Source: Ideonella sp.
Lineage (GTDB): Bacteria > Pseudomonadota > Gammaproteobacteria > Burkholderiales > Burkholderiaceae_C
Direction: 5' to 3'
Assembly: GCA_016721465.1 (NCBI GenBank)
Contig: JADKIA010000004.1
Coordinates: forward strand, 248,001-312,000
DNA: 64,000 nucleotides
Position 1 is the first letter of the stretch; each line of letters starts with the position of its first letter. Shown piece by piece: positions 1 through 8,272 of the stretch. Under the pieces are notes generated by a model. It made no database searches and was not told where the DNA came from. It saw nothing but the letters and a program-made list of their open reading frames with translations. A program made the translations under genes and the position numbers.

Positions 1-1613
1 GCGGTGACGATGTTGGCGTCAATACCCACACCGAACAGAGTGCGAGTGTCGCCGATCCGCATTTCAAGATAGGCCGCTGCGCGCGCTTGGGCGCCAGTGC
101 CGATGGCGTGTTCGTGGTAGTCGAGAACCGCCACCTTCACACCGGTCGCCTGGGCCATTGCGTTGACAAAGGCCTCTACGGGGCCAGCGCCCTGACCGCT
201 CACAGCCAGCACGGAACCACCCACACGGAGCGTGGCGCTCAGGTTCACTTGCCCACCAGCGCACTCGGCGATGACCTGTCGGTCGATGCAGGCTGCCGCC
301 AGGCGGTATTCAACTTCAAAGATGTCCCAGAGGTCGGCGGCACCGAGCTCACGTCCCTGAGCATCCATCACCGCCTGCACGGACGACGAGAATTCGATCT
401 GCAGACGCCGCGGCAGCTCCAACCCATATTCGTTCTCCAGCAAATAGGCGATGCCGCCCTTGCCAGATTGGCTGTTGACCCGAATCACCGCGTCATAGTT
501 GCGGCCAAGGTCCTTGGGGTCGATGGGCAGGTAGGGCATGTCCCAGATGTCGCTCTCGCGCCGTGCAGCGAAGGCCTTCCTGATGGCATCCTGGTGCGAG
601 CCGGAGAACGAGGTATAGACCAGATCGCCCACATAGGGATGCCGTGGATGCACCGGCAATTGATTGCAGTGCTCGACGGTGCGGCGAATGCCGTCGATGT
701 CGCTGAAGTCGAGGCCGGGACGCACGCCCTGCGTGTAGAGGTTCAGTGCAATGTTCACCAGATCCACATTGCCGGTGCGCTCGCCGTTGCCGAACAGGCA
801 TCCTTCGATGCGGTCGGCGCCGGCCATCAATGCAAATTCGCCCGCCGCTGTGCCGGTGCCACGGTCGTTGTGCGGGTGAATGCTGAGCACGAGGCTGTCG
901 CGACGCGCCAGATGCCGATGCATCCACTCGACCATGTCGGCAAAGATGTTGGACGTGCTGTGCTCCACGGTAGAAGGCAAGTTGATGATGCAGCGGCGCG
1001 CAGGCGTGGGTGACCAGACTTCGGTCACAGCATCAACCACCCGTTTGCTGAACGACAACTCCGTGCCCGAGAACATCTCAGGCGAATACTGAAAAGTCCA
1101 ATCCGTGCCGATTTGGCGCGCGGCCAAATCGCGAACCATGACGGCGTGCGTGACCGCCAGGTCGACAATGCCATCCTCGTCCAATCCCAGCACCACGCGG
1201 CGCATGATGGGTGCCGTGGCGTTGTACAGGTGCACAATCGCCCTTGGTACATCCGCCAGTGCCTCGAAGGTTCGCTCAATCAGGTGATCGCGAGCCTGCG
1301 TCAGCACCTGAATCGTCACGTCATCGGGAATCAGGCGTTGCTCGATCAGTTGCCGCACAAAATCGAAGTCAGCCTGCGAAGCCGCCGGGAAGCCGACCTC
1401 GATTTCCTTGAAACCGATGCGCACCAGCGTCTCGAACATCCGCAGCTTGCGCGCCGGATCCATCGGTTCGATCAGCGCCTGGTTGCCGTCCCGCAGATCC
1501 ACACTGCACCACATTGGTGGGTGGGACAGCACAACGTCGGGCCAGGTACGGTCGGTCAGCCGCACCGGCGCAAAGGCGTGGTACTTGGCAGCGGGGTTGT
1601 CGAGCATGGGCAT
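1..1613 (-). CDS. leuA: 2-isopropylmalate synthase, C-terminal end cut by window edge
   Basis: LeuA condenses acetyl-CoA with 2-oxoisovalerate, the committed step of leucine synthesis, in the cytoplasm. The frame is open from 1613 to the left edge (about 537 residues). The last visible residues, FGVGIDANIVT, belong to the C-terminal allosteric domain, so only a few tens of residues should be missing. It is the long form (about 560 residues) known from actinobacteria and many Burkholderiales, with DLRDGNQ near residue 40 and HPHND near residue 245 in the TIM barrel. The ATG at 1613 has GGAG six bases upstream; a second in-frame ATG lies at 1607. Control is probably through the leader peptide and hairpin at 1663-1782. 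pssA and the ilv genes lie upstream on the same strand. Confidence 0.96.
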   Translation of the reverse strand, partial: MPMLDNPAAKYHAFAPVRLTDRTWPDVVLSHPPMWCSVDLRDGNQALIEPMDPARKLRMFETLVRIGFKEIEVGFPAASQADFDFVRQLIEQRLIPDDVTIQVLTQARDHLIERTFEALADVPRAIVHLYNATAPIMRRVVLGLDEDGIVDLAVTHAVMVRDLAARQIGTDWTFQYSPEMFSGTELSFSKRVVDAVTEVWSPTPARRCIINLPSTVEHSTSNIFADMVEWMHRHLARRDSLVLSIHPHNDRGTGTAAGEFALMAGADRIEGCLFGNGERTGNVDLVNIALNLYTQGVRPGLDFSDIDGIRRTVEHCNQLPVHPRHPYVGDLVYTSFSGSHQDAIRKAFAARRESDIWDMPYLPIDPKDLGRNYDAVIRVNSQSGKGGIAYLLENEYGLELPRRLQIEFSSSVQAVMDAQGRELGAADLWDIFEVEYRLAAACIDRQVIAECAGGQVNLSATLRVGGSVLAVSGQGAGPVEAFVNAMAQATGVKVAVLDYHEHAIGTGAQARAAAYLEMRIGDTRTLFGVGIDANIVT

Positions 1614-1662
1614 GTGGCACTCCGTGGATAGATTGGGTTCGCCACGCAGCACGTTGGAAATG

Positions 1663-1696
1663 AAAACGGCCCGCTGCGTTGCGCTCAGCGGGCCGT
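1663..1696 (-). terminator. leuA leader intrinsic terminator (putative attenuator)
   Basis: On the minus strand, ACGGCCCGCTG and CAGCGGGCCGT form a perfect 11-bp stem around a 9-base loop, followed directly by TTTTC. It lies 30 bases after the stop of a Leu-rich leader peptide and 50 bases before the leuA start, so it sits inside the leuA leader and is not downstream of a gene's end. That position and the T run argue for an attenuator. I did not find an unambiguous antiterminator partner by eye. Confidence 0.8.
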
Positions 1697-1725
1697 CGAT
1701 CCGGGAAATATTCAGTCGTGGACGA

Positions 1726-1782
1726 TCAGCGCGCCGGGTGCACCTTCAGTAGTAGCAACGAGATCGAGCGGCGGGACGTCAT
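1726..1782 (-). CDS. leuA leader peptide (LeuL-like, four consecutive Leu codons)
   Basis: This is a short frame of 18 codons, MTSRRSISLLLLKVHPAR, ending in TGA at 1728-1726. Codons 9-12 are TTG CTA CTA CTG, four leucines in a row including two CTA codons, which are rare in a high-GC genome. It is followed by the hairpin at 1663-1696 and then leuA. In enteric bacteria leuL works the same way: a ribosome stalling on Leu codons when charged tRNA-Leu is scarce prevents the terminator from forming. No clear Shine-Dalgarno precedes the ATG; a possible -10 box lies only 8 bases upstream, so the message may be leaderless. The role is inferred from arrangement. Confidence 0.75.
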   Translation of the reverse strand: MTSRRSISLLLLKVHPAR

Positions 1783-1789
1783 GCGTCGC

Positions 1790-1795
1790 AATATA
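1790..1795 (-). promoter_or_regulatory. possible leuA -10 box
   Basis: TATATT in the context GCTATATTGC reads as a sigma-70 -10 hexamer on the minus strand, just downstream of the pssA stop. A start 7-8 bases further would fall at or next to the A of the leader-peptide ATG (1782). No good -35 hexamer is visible at 17 bases spacing (CTGCAT is the nearest), so the call rests on the -10 box and position. Confidence 0.35.
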
Positions 1796-1805
1796 GCATG
1801 GCGCA

Positions 1806-2639
1806 TCAGCGATGCAGGCCGGCTTCGTCGGGCTCGTCGGTGGAGGTCGCAATGACGCTCACCGGCTTACCTTTCATGCGCCGGTACACATACATGGCAT
1901 AGCCTGACAGCCCATAGCCCACGAACAACGCAAACAGCATGCCGGGCACGTGCAAGTTGATCAGCGCTATGCCCAAGGCGATCGCAACGATGACCACGAA
2001 GGGCACGGTCTTTTTCAGGCTCAGGTCCTTGAAGCTGTAAAACGGCACATTGGTCACCATCGTAAGGCCCGCATAGAGCGTCATCACGCAGGTCGTCCAC
2101 ATCAACCAAGGGATGTCGCGAATGCCCTCGCGGAAACCCATGTCGTCCATGACATAGATGAATCCCACGACCAACGCCGCGGCCGCAGGGCTGGGCAGGC
2201 CCTGAAAGAAGCGCTTGTCGACCACGCCGATGTTGGTATTGAAGCGCGCCAGGCGCAGCATGGCGCAGGAGCAGTAGACAAAGGCTGCGATCCACCCGAC
2301 CTTGCCCAGGCCCTTGAGCGCCCACTCATAGACGATCAAGGACGGTGCCAATCCGAAGTTCACCATGTCCGACAAACTGTCCATCTGCTCGCCGAAGGCA
2401 CTCTGCGTATTGGTCATGCGCGCCACTCGACCGTCGAGGCTGTCCAGGATCGCGGCGCAGAAGACACCAATCACCGCCTGCTCGAAGCGACCGTTCATTG
2501 CCATAACGATGGCGTAATATCCCCCAAAAAGCGCGGCCAGGGTGATGAGGTTGGGCAGCACATAGATGCCCTTGCGCCGCGGGCGCGGCGCTCGTTCCGG
2601 CGCGTCGCCTTCATCGCCATTGACTTGCAGTTCACTCAT
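1806..2639 (-). CDS. pssA: CDP-diacylglycerol--serine O-phosphatidyltransferase
   Basis: PssA makes phosphatidylserine from CDP-diacylglycerol and serine at the inner membrane, the precursor of phosphatidylethanolamine. From the chosen start it has 277 residues. The CDP-alcohol phosphotransferase signature DGxxARx8Gx3Dx3D is complete at about residues 69-91 (DGRVAR ... G ... D ... D), after a basic N-terminus and a first membrane helix (LPNLITLAALFGGYYAIVM). Several further hydrophobic helices follow, typical of the pssA type II family. The start MSELQVNG at 2639 is preferred; an in-frame ATG at 2651 adds four residues, and neither has a clear ribosome site. It sits between ilvC and leuA, as often in Burkholderiales. 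The terminator behind ilvC (2670-2695) suggests a promoter of its own. Confidence 0.94.
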   Translation of the reverse strand: MSELQVNGDEGDAPERAPRPRRKGIYVLPNLITLAALFGGYYAIVMAMNGRFEQAVIGVFCAAILDSLDGRVARMTNTQSAFGEQMDSLSDMVNFGLAPSLIVYEWALKGLGKVGWIAAFVYCSCAMLRLARFNTNIGVVDKRFFQGLPSPAAAALVVGFIYVMDDMGFREGIRDIPWLMWTTCVMTLYAGLTMVTNVPFYSFKDLSLKKTVPFVVIVAIALGIALINLHVPGMLFALFVGYGLSGYAMYVYRRMKGKPVSVIATSTDEPDEAGLHR

Positions 2640-2669
2640 GGCCGGGAGCATAACGCAGTGCCATCGATG

Positions 2670-2695
2670 AAAAAAGGCCGCATCACGCGGCCCTT
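2670..2695 (-). terminator. intrinsic terminator after ilvC
   Basis: On the minus strand GGCCGC-GTGAT-GCGGCC is followed by six T (forward aaaaaaggccgcatcacgcggcc). It starts 22 bases after the ilvC stop and lies before the pssA start, so it should end most ilvBNC transcripts. Confidence 0.8.
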
Positions 2696-2716
2696 TGATG
2701 GAAGCGGCTGCCGCGA

Positions 2717-3733
2717 TCAGTTGCGCGATTTGTCGACCAGCTTGTTCGCCTTGATCCAGGGCATCATGGCGCGCAACTTCTCGCCGACCACTTCGATCTG
2801 GTGGTCGGACGTCAGGCGGCGGCGCGACAGCAGCGTTGGCGCACCGGCACGGTTTTCCAGGATGAAACTCTTGGCGTATTCACCGGTCTGGATGTCCTTG
2901 AGCGCCTGGCGCATCGCGGCCTTGGTCTCGTCATTGACGATCTTCGGGCCGGTCACGTACTCACCGTACTCCGCGTTGTTGGAGATCGAGTAGTTCATGT
3001 TGGCAATGCCGCCCTCATAAATCAGGTCCACGATGAGTTTGAGCTCGTGCAGGCATTCGAAATAGGCCATCTCTGGCGCATAGCCGGCTTCCACCAGCGT
3101 CTCGAAGCCGGCCTTGATCAGCTCGACCGTGCCTCCGCAAAGGACAGCCTGCTCGCCGAACAGGTCGGTCTCGGTCTCTTCGCGGAAGTTGGTTTCGATG
3201 ATGCCGGCCTTGCCGCCTCCATTGGCCGCGGCATAGCTCAGCGCCAGATCGCGGGCCTTGCCGGTCTTGTCGGCGTGCACCGCAATCAGGTGCGGCACGC
3301 CACCACCCTGCGTGTAGGTGTTCCGAACCGTGTGTCCTGGGGCCTTCGGGGCGACCATCCAGACGTCGATGTCTTCGCGCGGAACCACCTGGCCATAGTG
3401 CACGTTGAATCCGTGCGCGAACGCCAGTGACGCACCGCTCTTCATGTTGGGAGCCACCTCTGCGTTGTAGACGCTGGCAATCTGCTCGTCGGGCAGCAGG
3501 ATCATGACAACGTCGGCGCTCCTCACCGCATCGGCAATCTCGGCCACCTTGAGGCCGGCCTTTTCGGCCTTGCCCCAGGAAGCACCTCCCTTGCGCAGAC
3601 CCACCGTGACCTTGACACCTGAGTCGTTCAGGTTCTGGGCATGAGCGTGACCCTGTGAGCCATAGCCGATGATCGTGACATTCTTGCCCTTGATGAGGGA
3701 CAGATCGGCGTCCTTGTCGTAATAAACCTTCAT
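2717..3733 (-). CDS. ilvC: ketol-acid reductoisomerase (NADP+), class I
   Basis: IlvC converts 2-acetolactate or 2-aceto-2-hydroxybutyrate to the dihydroxy acids by Mg-dependent alkyl migration and NADPH reduction, the second common step of valine, leucine and isoleucine synthesis. At 338 residues it is the short class I enzyme. The Rossmann motif GYGSQGHAHAQNL lies near residues 24-36. The C-terminal knotted domain carries the metal-binding acidic residues (NFREETETDLFGEQAVLCGG near 190-210, and FECLHELKLIVDLIYEGG). GGAGAG stands eight bases before the ATG. It follows ilvN by 41 bases and is the last gene of ilvBNC before a terminator. Confidence 0.98.
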   Translation of the reverse strand: MKVYYDKDADLSLIKGKNVTIIGYGSQGHAHAQNLNDSGVKVTVGLRKGGASWGKAEKAGLKVAEIADAVRSADVVMILLPDEQIASVYNAEVAPNMKSGASLAFAHGFNVHYGQVVPREDIDVWMVAPKAPGHTVRNTYTQGGGVPHLIAVHADKTGKARDLALSYAAANGGGKAGIIETNFREETETDLFGEQAVLCGGTVELIKAGFETLVEAGYAPEMAYFECLHELKLIVDLIYEGGIANMNYSISNNAEYGEYVTGPKIVNDETKAAMRQALKDIQTGEYAKSFILENRAGAPTLLSRRRLTSDHQIEVVGEKLRAMMPWIKANKLVDKSRN

Positions 3734-3774
3734 GTTGTTTCTCTCCAGATGATCGTTGGGGGCGGGATGGGTGT

Positions 3775-4266
3775 TCAGACGCGGAGAATCCGCTCGCCGC
3801 GACCGATCCCGCTGGTGCCGGTGCGCACGGTTTCGAGGATGGCGGCCCGATCAACGCCCAAAATGAAGGCGTCGAGCTTGCCGGCATCCCCGGTCAATTC
3901 AATGGTGTAGCTCTTCTCGGTCACGTCAATGATGCGGCCGCGAAAAATGTCGGCCATGCGCTTCATCTCTTCGCGCTCCTTGCCCACGGCGCGCACCTTG
4001 ATCAACATGAGTTCGCGCTCGGTGAAGCTGCCCTCGGTCAAGTCGACGACCTTGACGACCTCGATCAGCCGGTTCAGGTGCTTGGTGATCTGCTCGATCA
4101 CTTCATCCGACCCGGTGGTAACGATGGTCATTCGCGACAGCGACGCGTCTTCAGTGGGAGCCACAGTCAGGCTCTCGATGTTGTAGCCCCGCGCGGAAAA
4201 CAGGGCCACCACGCGAGACAGGGCGCCCGGCTCGTTCTCGAGCAGTAGGGCAATGATGTGTTTCAT
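3775..4266 (-). CDS. ilvN: acetolactate synthase small (regulatory) subunit
   Basis: This regulatory subunit of acetohydroxyacid synthase activates the IlvB catalytic subunit and mediates feedback inhibition by valine. It has 163 residues: an N-terminal ACT domain (about residues 3-75, starting MKHIIALLLENEPGALSRV) and the C-terminal ALS_ss_C domain ending GRGERILRV. The frame is open much further upstream, but the ACT domain fixes the start at 4266, which has AGGA about eight bases upstream. It lies 169 bases downstream of ilvB and 41 bases before ilvC in one transcription unit. Confidence 0.97.
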   Translation of the reverse strand: MKHIIALLLENEPGALSRVVALFSARGYNIESLTVAPTEDASLSRMTIVTTGSDEVIEQITKHLNRLIEVVKVVDLTEGSFTERELMLIKVRAVGKEREEMKRMADIFRGRIIDVTEKSYTIELTGDAGKLDAFILGVDRAAILETVRTGTSGIGRGERILRV

Positions 4267-4435
4267 GTTTGTCGTCCTGGCGGGCTCCTCGGCGACGGTG
4301 GCGGTAACCACCGGGCCTTGGCCACGCAGTTGGTCAGAATCAGTGTCGATCAGCGGTCTGGGAAGCTGTTCAAGCATCAAGCTGGCCAACGCCTGCACCA
4401 CGGTAGCGGCACAGCCCCGGCCAACCGTCAGGCCA

Positions 4436-6220
4436 TCACAGGTCTTCCGACCCCAACAGCATCTCCGAGATGCCCTTGCCCGCCTGGACCATCGGCCAGA
4501 CGTTTTCCTCACGATCGGTGCGTACGTCGAGGAAGACCGTGCGGTCCTTCAAGCGAATCAGTTCCTTGAGTGCGGGCTCCACCTCGGATGGCTTCTCGAT
4601 CTTGATGCCCACATGGCCATAGGCCTCGGCCAGTTTCACGAAGTCGGGCAACGCGTCCATGTAGCTGTGCGAATAGCGACTGCCGTAATCCAGTTGCTGC
4701 CACTGCCGCACCATGCCCAGGTAGCGGTTGTTCAAGGAGATGATCTTGACGGGCGTCTTGTACTGGGCACAGGTGGACAACTCCTGGATGCACATCTGGA
4801 TCGAACCCTCACCGGTGATGCAGAACACGTCGCTGTCCGGCTTGGCCAGCTTGATGCCCATTGCATACGGCAGGCCCACACCCATGGTGCCCAGTCCGCC
4901 AGAGTTGATCCACCGCCTGGGTTCCTCGAAGTGGAAATACTGCGCTGCCCACATCTGGTGTTGACCCACGTCGCTGGTGATGTAGGTGTCGCGGCCCTTG
5001 GTCAAGCGGCAGAGGGTCTCGACGACATACTGCGGCTTGATGACCTCGTCGCTGTTGCGGTAGGCCAGGCACTCGCGCTTGCGCCACTCGTTGATCTGCG
5101 CCCACCACGAGGACAACGCGCCGACATCCGGCTTGGCCTGCGTTTCCTTGATGTGCGCAATCATTTCCTGCAGCACATCCTTGGTGTCGCCCACGATCGG
5201 GATGTCCACCCTGACCCGCTTCGAAATCGAGGACGGATCGATATCGATGTGGATGACCTTGCGCTCCACCGAGGCAAAGTGCTTCGGGTTGCCGATCACT
5301 CGATCATCGAATCGCGCACCCACCGCCAGCAGGACGTCGCAGTTCTGCATCGTCATGTTGGCTTCGTAGGTTCCGTGCATGCCGAGCATGCCCAAGAACT
5401 TCGGGTCGGACGCCGGCGTTGCACCCAGGCCCATCAACGTGTTGGTGCAGGGAAATCCGAGCAGATCCGACAACTCGCGCAACTCGGCCGTCGCGTTGCC
5501 CAGGATCACACCTCCGCCGGTGTAGATGTAGGGGCGCTTGGCCGAAAGCAGCAACTGCATGGCCTTGCGTATCTGGCCTCCGTGGCCCTTCTTCACCGGG
5601 TTGTACGAACGCATTTCCACGCGTTCCGGGTAGTGGAACGCACAGGTCTTGAGCGACACATCCTTGGGCACATCGACGACCACGGGGCCAGGTCGACCGG
5701 TACGCGCGATGTGGAAGGCCTTCTTCATCGTGATCGCGAGGTCACGCACGTCCTTGACCAGGAAGTTGTGCTTGACCACCGGCCGGGTGATGCCCACGGT
5801 GTCGCACTCCTGGAAGGCATCCAGACCGATGGCCGCGGTGGGCACTTGGCCGGTGATGACCACCATCGGGATCGAGTCCATGTAGGCGGTGGCGATGCCC
5901 GTGACGGCATTCGTCACCCCCGGGCCACTGGTGACCAAGGCCACGCCGACGTCCCCTGTGGCGCGCGCATAGCCGTCAGCGGCATGCACGGCAGCCTGTT
6001 CATGGCGCACCAGTACATGCTCGATGGTGTCCTGCTTGTACAGAGCGTCGTAGATGTACAAGACGGACCCGCCCGGGTAGCCCCACATGTACTTCACACC
6101 CTCAGCCTGCAGACAGCGGACCAGGATCTCGGAACCGTTGAGTTCAGCGGCGTGGGGTTGGGATTGGGATTGCGGCTGTGCCATGGGGGCACGCTTGACT
6201 TCCGCGGCAGACATATCCAT
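4436..6220 (-). CDS. ilvB: acetolactate synthase large (catalytic) subunit
   Basis: IlvB condenses two pyruvates, or pyruvate with 2-oxobutyrate, using thiamine diphosphate, opening branched-chain amino-acid synthesis. It has 594 residues: the N-terminal TPP-binding domain carries the catalytic Glu in VRHEQAAVHAADGYARA (E74), followed by the central FAD-type domain and the C-terminal pyrophosphate domain with GEGSIQM...N binding the metal and ThDP. The first 28 residues are a Gln/Pro-rich extension before the conserved core (LNGSEILVRCL). The start at 6220 has AGAGG six bases upstream; a second ATG two codons later is possible. It is first in ilvB-ilvN-ilvC and divergent from the sigma-factor operon. 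Confidence 0.97.
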   Translation of the reverse strand: MDMSAAEVKRAPMAQPQSQSQPHAAELNGSEILVRCLQAEGVKYMWGYPGGSVLYIYDALYKQDTIEHVLVRHEQAAVHAADGYARATGDVGVALVTSGPGVTNAVTGIATAYMDSIPMVVITGQVPTAAIGLDAFQECDTVGITRPVVKHNFLVKDVRDLAITMKKAFHIARTGRPGPVVVDVPKDVSLKTCAFHYPERVEMRSYNPVKKGHGGQIRKAMQLLLSAKRPYIYTGGGVILGNATAELRELSDLLGFPCTNTLMGLGATPASDPKFLGMLGMHGTYEANMTMQNCDVLLAVGARFDDRVIGNPKHFASVERKVIHIDIDPSSISKRVRVDIPIVGDTKDVLQEMIAHIKETQAKPDVGALSSWWAQINEWRKRECLAYRNSDEVIKPQYVVETLCRLTKGRDTYITSDVGQHQMWAAQYFHFEEPRRWINSGGLGTMGVGLPYAMGIKLAKPDSDVFCITGEGSIQMCIQELSTCAQYKTPVKIISLNNRYLGMVRQWQQLDYGSRYSHSYMDALPDFVKLAEAYGHVGIKIEKPSEVEPALKELIRLKDRTVFLDVRTDREENVWPMVQAGKGISEMLLGSEDL

Positions 6221-6466
6221 TGAGAACCTCTGTGATTTTCTCTAACGAAAAACCATTGGTGCCCCTCCTCGCACCCTTGTGGGGCGGAATCAGGGCCTGC
6301 GGGATCAAGAAACAGATGCCCCCTCGGGTCGGCGGGCCAGCTTGAGACCAGTGGCGCTTTGTGCGCAGCAACATTATTGCACCGTTCGAATCCAGACCGA
6401 AGTCGCGGTCTCGCCGCCTCATGCGGGTGACATAATCCGCCCCGTTTTCGGCCGCTCATCGCCCTG
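6221..6466. other. divergent control region between ilvB and the sigma-factor operon
   Basis: This 246-bp spacer drives ilvB leftward and the sigma gene rightward. On the minus strand GCAATAATG near 6372-6380 could be a -10 box, leaving an ilvB leader of about 140 bases. An open frame begins at 6374 in this leader and runs out of frame into ilvB (to 6144). It contains ICFLIPQALIPP but no run of branched-chain codons, and I see no clean hairpin with a T run. On the plus strand CATAAT at 6431-6436 is a possible -10 for the sigma operon. Confidence 0.4.
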
Positions 6467-6481
6467 GTGCGCGGGACACCC

Positions 6482-7051
6482 TTGGCAAGCGACAAAGAAC
6501 TCACCGATTTCCTCAAGAGCGTCGAGAAGCGAGCATTCAAGCGCACGGTCTATGCCGTCCGCGATGACGATGCCGCGCTCGACATCGTTCAGGACTCCAT
6601 GATCCGTCTGGCCGAGAAGTACGCCGACCGGCCGGCGGCGGAGTTGCCGCTGCTGTTTCAGCGCATCATGTCGAACGCGACCATGGATTGGTTCCGCAGG
6701 CAGCGCGTACGCAATGCGGTGGTTCAGAACCTTTCGAGTTTCGAGACTGACAGTGACGAGGGTGGTGACTTCGATCTGCTGGAGACCCTGGAGACCGCAG
6801 ACGGCCAATTGGGCGCTGAGAGCGCTGCAGACTCGGTTGGGCGGGCCCAGATCCTGCTAGTCATCGAGGGCGAGGTGGGCCAATTGCCGGCTCGTCAACG
6901 TGAGGCCTTCTTGCTGCGTTACTGGGAGGAATTGGATGTGGCTGAGACCGCTGCGGCAATGGGTTGTTCTGAAGGCAGTGTCAAGACACACTGTTCGCGG
7001 GCTGTCCATGCGTTGGCCAAAGCCCTCCGGAGCAAAGGGATTGCACCGTGA
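6482..7051 (+). CDS. sigma-70 family (ECF-like) RNA polymerase sigma factor
   Basis: A sigma factor of two-domain, sigma-24/ECF size (189 residues from the TTG at 6482; a GTG at 6467 would add five residues). Region 2 is seen around residues 20-75 (RDDDAALDIVQDSMIRLAEKY, then MSNATMDWFRRQRVRN). An acidic linker (SDEGGDFDLLETLETADG) follows. Region 4 spans about 125-185 (LPARQREAFLLRYWEELDVAETAAAMGCSEGSVKTH, the helix-turn-helix). The TTG start is chosen because conserved relatives begin MASDKEL and GGGA lies just upstream; this is not certain. Its stop overlaps the DUF3619 start (GTGA). The genes behind it, a one-helix membrane protein and an exported protein, resemble an anti-sigma arrangement. 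The target regulon is unknown. Confidence 0.88.
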   Translation: MASDKELTDFLKSVEKRAFKRTVYAVRDDDAALDIVQDSMIRLAEKYADRPAAELPLLFQRIMSNATMDWFRRQRVRNAVVQNLSSFETDSDEGGDFDLLETLETADGQLGAESAADSVGRAQILLVIEGEVGQLPARQREAFLLRYWEELDVAETAAAMGCSEGSVKTHCSRAVHALAKALRSKGIAP

Positions 7052-7494
7052 ACACTCTAGATTCCAAGTCTTTGTCGCCAGAGCAACGTGAAAGCCTGGA
7101 AGCCCGGGTTGCCTTGCGCTTGGCCGCGCGACTCAACGAGGCTGCGGAGCAAGTGCCTCACGACATTGCTGAACGCCTTCGCTTCGGGCGTGAGCAGGCG
7201 CTGGTGCGTGCCAGAGCGGTGCAGCGTCAGACCGCTTCTGCCACGCAATTGGTGCGTCAGTCGAATGGCACCGCGGCCCTGTCTGCGCCACCCACGGTCT
7301 GGGTCCGTTTTGCTTCACTGATGCCCTTGGCCGTGCTGGTAGCAGGTTTGGTGATGATTCAGCACCACCACGATGCCGAGCAGATTGCCGTGGCCGCCGA
7401 AATCGACGCAGCGTTGCTGGCGGACGAATTGCCGCCGGCGGCATACCGTGATCCTGGTTTCACCGCTTTCCTGCAGGCCCAAGAGGGCCCTTGA
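7048..7494 (+). CDS. DUF3619 family single-pass membrane protein, possible anti-sigma factor
   Basis: This has 148 residues and starts with GTG inside the stop of the sigma gene, so the two are translationally coupled. The N-terminal ~85 residues are charged and helical, starting MNTLDSKSLSPEQRESLEARV. One membrane helix follows at about residues 88-103 (FASLMPLAVLVAGLVMIQ), then a short acidic tail ending AYRDPGFTAFLQAQEGP. The family is of unknown function and is regularly found behind this sigma factor in betaproteobacteria. Size, topology and coupling fit a membrane anti-sigma factor. That is inference: no zinc anti-sigma motif (HxxxCxxC) is present. Confidence 0.85.
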   Translation: MNTLDSKSLSPEQRESLEARVALRLAARLNEAAEQVPHDIAERLRFGREQALVRARAVQRQTASATQLVRQSNGTAALSAPPTVWVRFASLMPLAVLVAGLVMIQHHHDAEQIAVAAEIDAALLADELPPAAYRDPGFTAFLQAQEGP

Positions 7495-7507
7495 TCGGAA
7501 GCCAAGG

Positions 7508-8272
7508 TTGCGCCGCTTGAGCCCACACCTTTCGTTCGTCACCTTTGTGCTGTCCGGTGCATTGGTGCTGGCTGGGGCTGCGTCCGCCCAAAGTCCCGCA
7601 AGTGGTGTTTCCGCAAAACCCACATTGCCCGGCATGGGAGGGCCGACTTGGTCGGGTCTCACCTCGTCTCAACGCCTGACATTGGCACCGCTGGAACGAG
7701 ACTGGAACGGCCTCGATCCCAATCGGAAGTCCAAGTGGCTCGACATCGCCTCGCGCTTTCCAAAGATGCCAGCCGATGAGCAGAAACGCGTTCAAGACCG
7801 CATGACAGAGTGGGCCCGCCTGTCGCCCGCCGAGCGTGGCCGGGCGCGCTTGTCCTACCAGGAGGCCAAGCAGCTTTCTCCGCTGCAACGGCAGGAACGA
7901 TGGGAGGCCTACCAGGCGCTTCCGGATGCCGAACGTAAAGCCCTCGCAGCCAAAGCGGTGACACGGGCGGGAAGCCCCGCAATGCCTTCGGCCAGTGCGA
8001 CGTTGGCTGTGTCGCCTAAGCAGAGCGGCCTTGCTCCCAAGCCCGCGAACCCACTTGTTCAGTCCGTAGCGCCCACGGTCGTCCAAGCCAAACCGGGGGC
8101 GACCACCACCCTGATCGGCAAGGGCACGCCGCCTCCGGCACATCAGCGGGTTGGCCAGCCGAAGATTGCGGCGAAGCCCGGGCAAGTCGACCGCGCCACG
8201 CTGCTTCCAAAGGCTGCGTCGGCAGCGCCATCGAGTCCGGTTGCCTCACCGGTCAACGAACCGCAGTCATGA
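7508..8272 (+). CDS. DUF3106 family exported protein
   Basis: The protein has 254 residues from the TTG at 7508, chosen because GGAAG lies seven bases upstream and it gives a good signal peptide (MRRLSPHLSFVTFVLSGA, cleavage near AASA|Q). The mature N-terminal half is a helical domain with repeated LSPxxR and WxxYQxL elements (LSPAERGRARLSYQEAKQL, then SPLQRQERWEAYQALPDAE), the DUF3106 signature. The C-terminal ~110 residues are Ala/Pro/Lys-rich and probably disordered. Location should be periplasmic. It lies 13 bases after the DUF3619 gene and overlaps the RDD gene by four bases, so it may be a periplasmic partner in sigma control, but no function is known to me. Confidence 0.8.
   Translation: MRRLSPHLSFVTFVLSGALVLAGAASAQSPASGVSAKPTLPGMGGPTWSGLTSSQRLTLAPLERDWNGLDPNRKSKWLDIASRFPKMPADEQKRVQDRMTEWARLSPAERGRARLSYQEAKQLSPLQRQERWEAYQALPDAERKALAAKAVTRAGSPAMPSASATLAVSPKQSGLAPKPANPLVQSVAPTVVQAKPGATTTLIGKGTPPPAHQRVGQPKIAAKPGQVDRATLLPKAASAAPSSPVASPVNEPQS

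Noticed and set aside
6144..6466. ilvB attenuator with a leader peptide (frame from 6374)
   Set aside because: The frame contains some Ile and Leu codons (ICFLIPQALIPP) but no run. I found no clean terminator with a T run before ilvB, so only a long leader is annotated.
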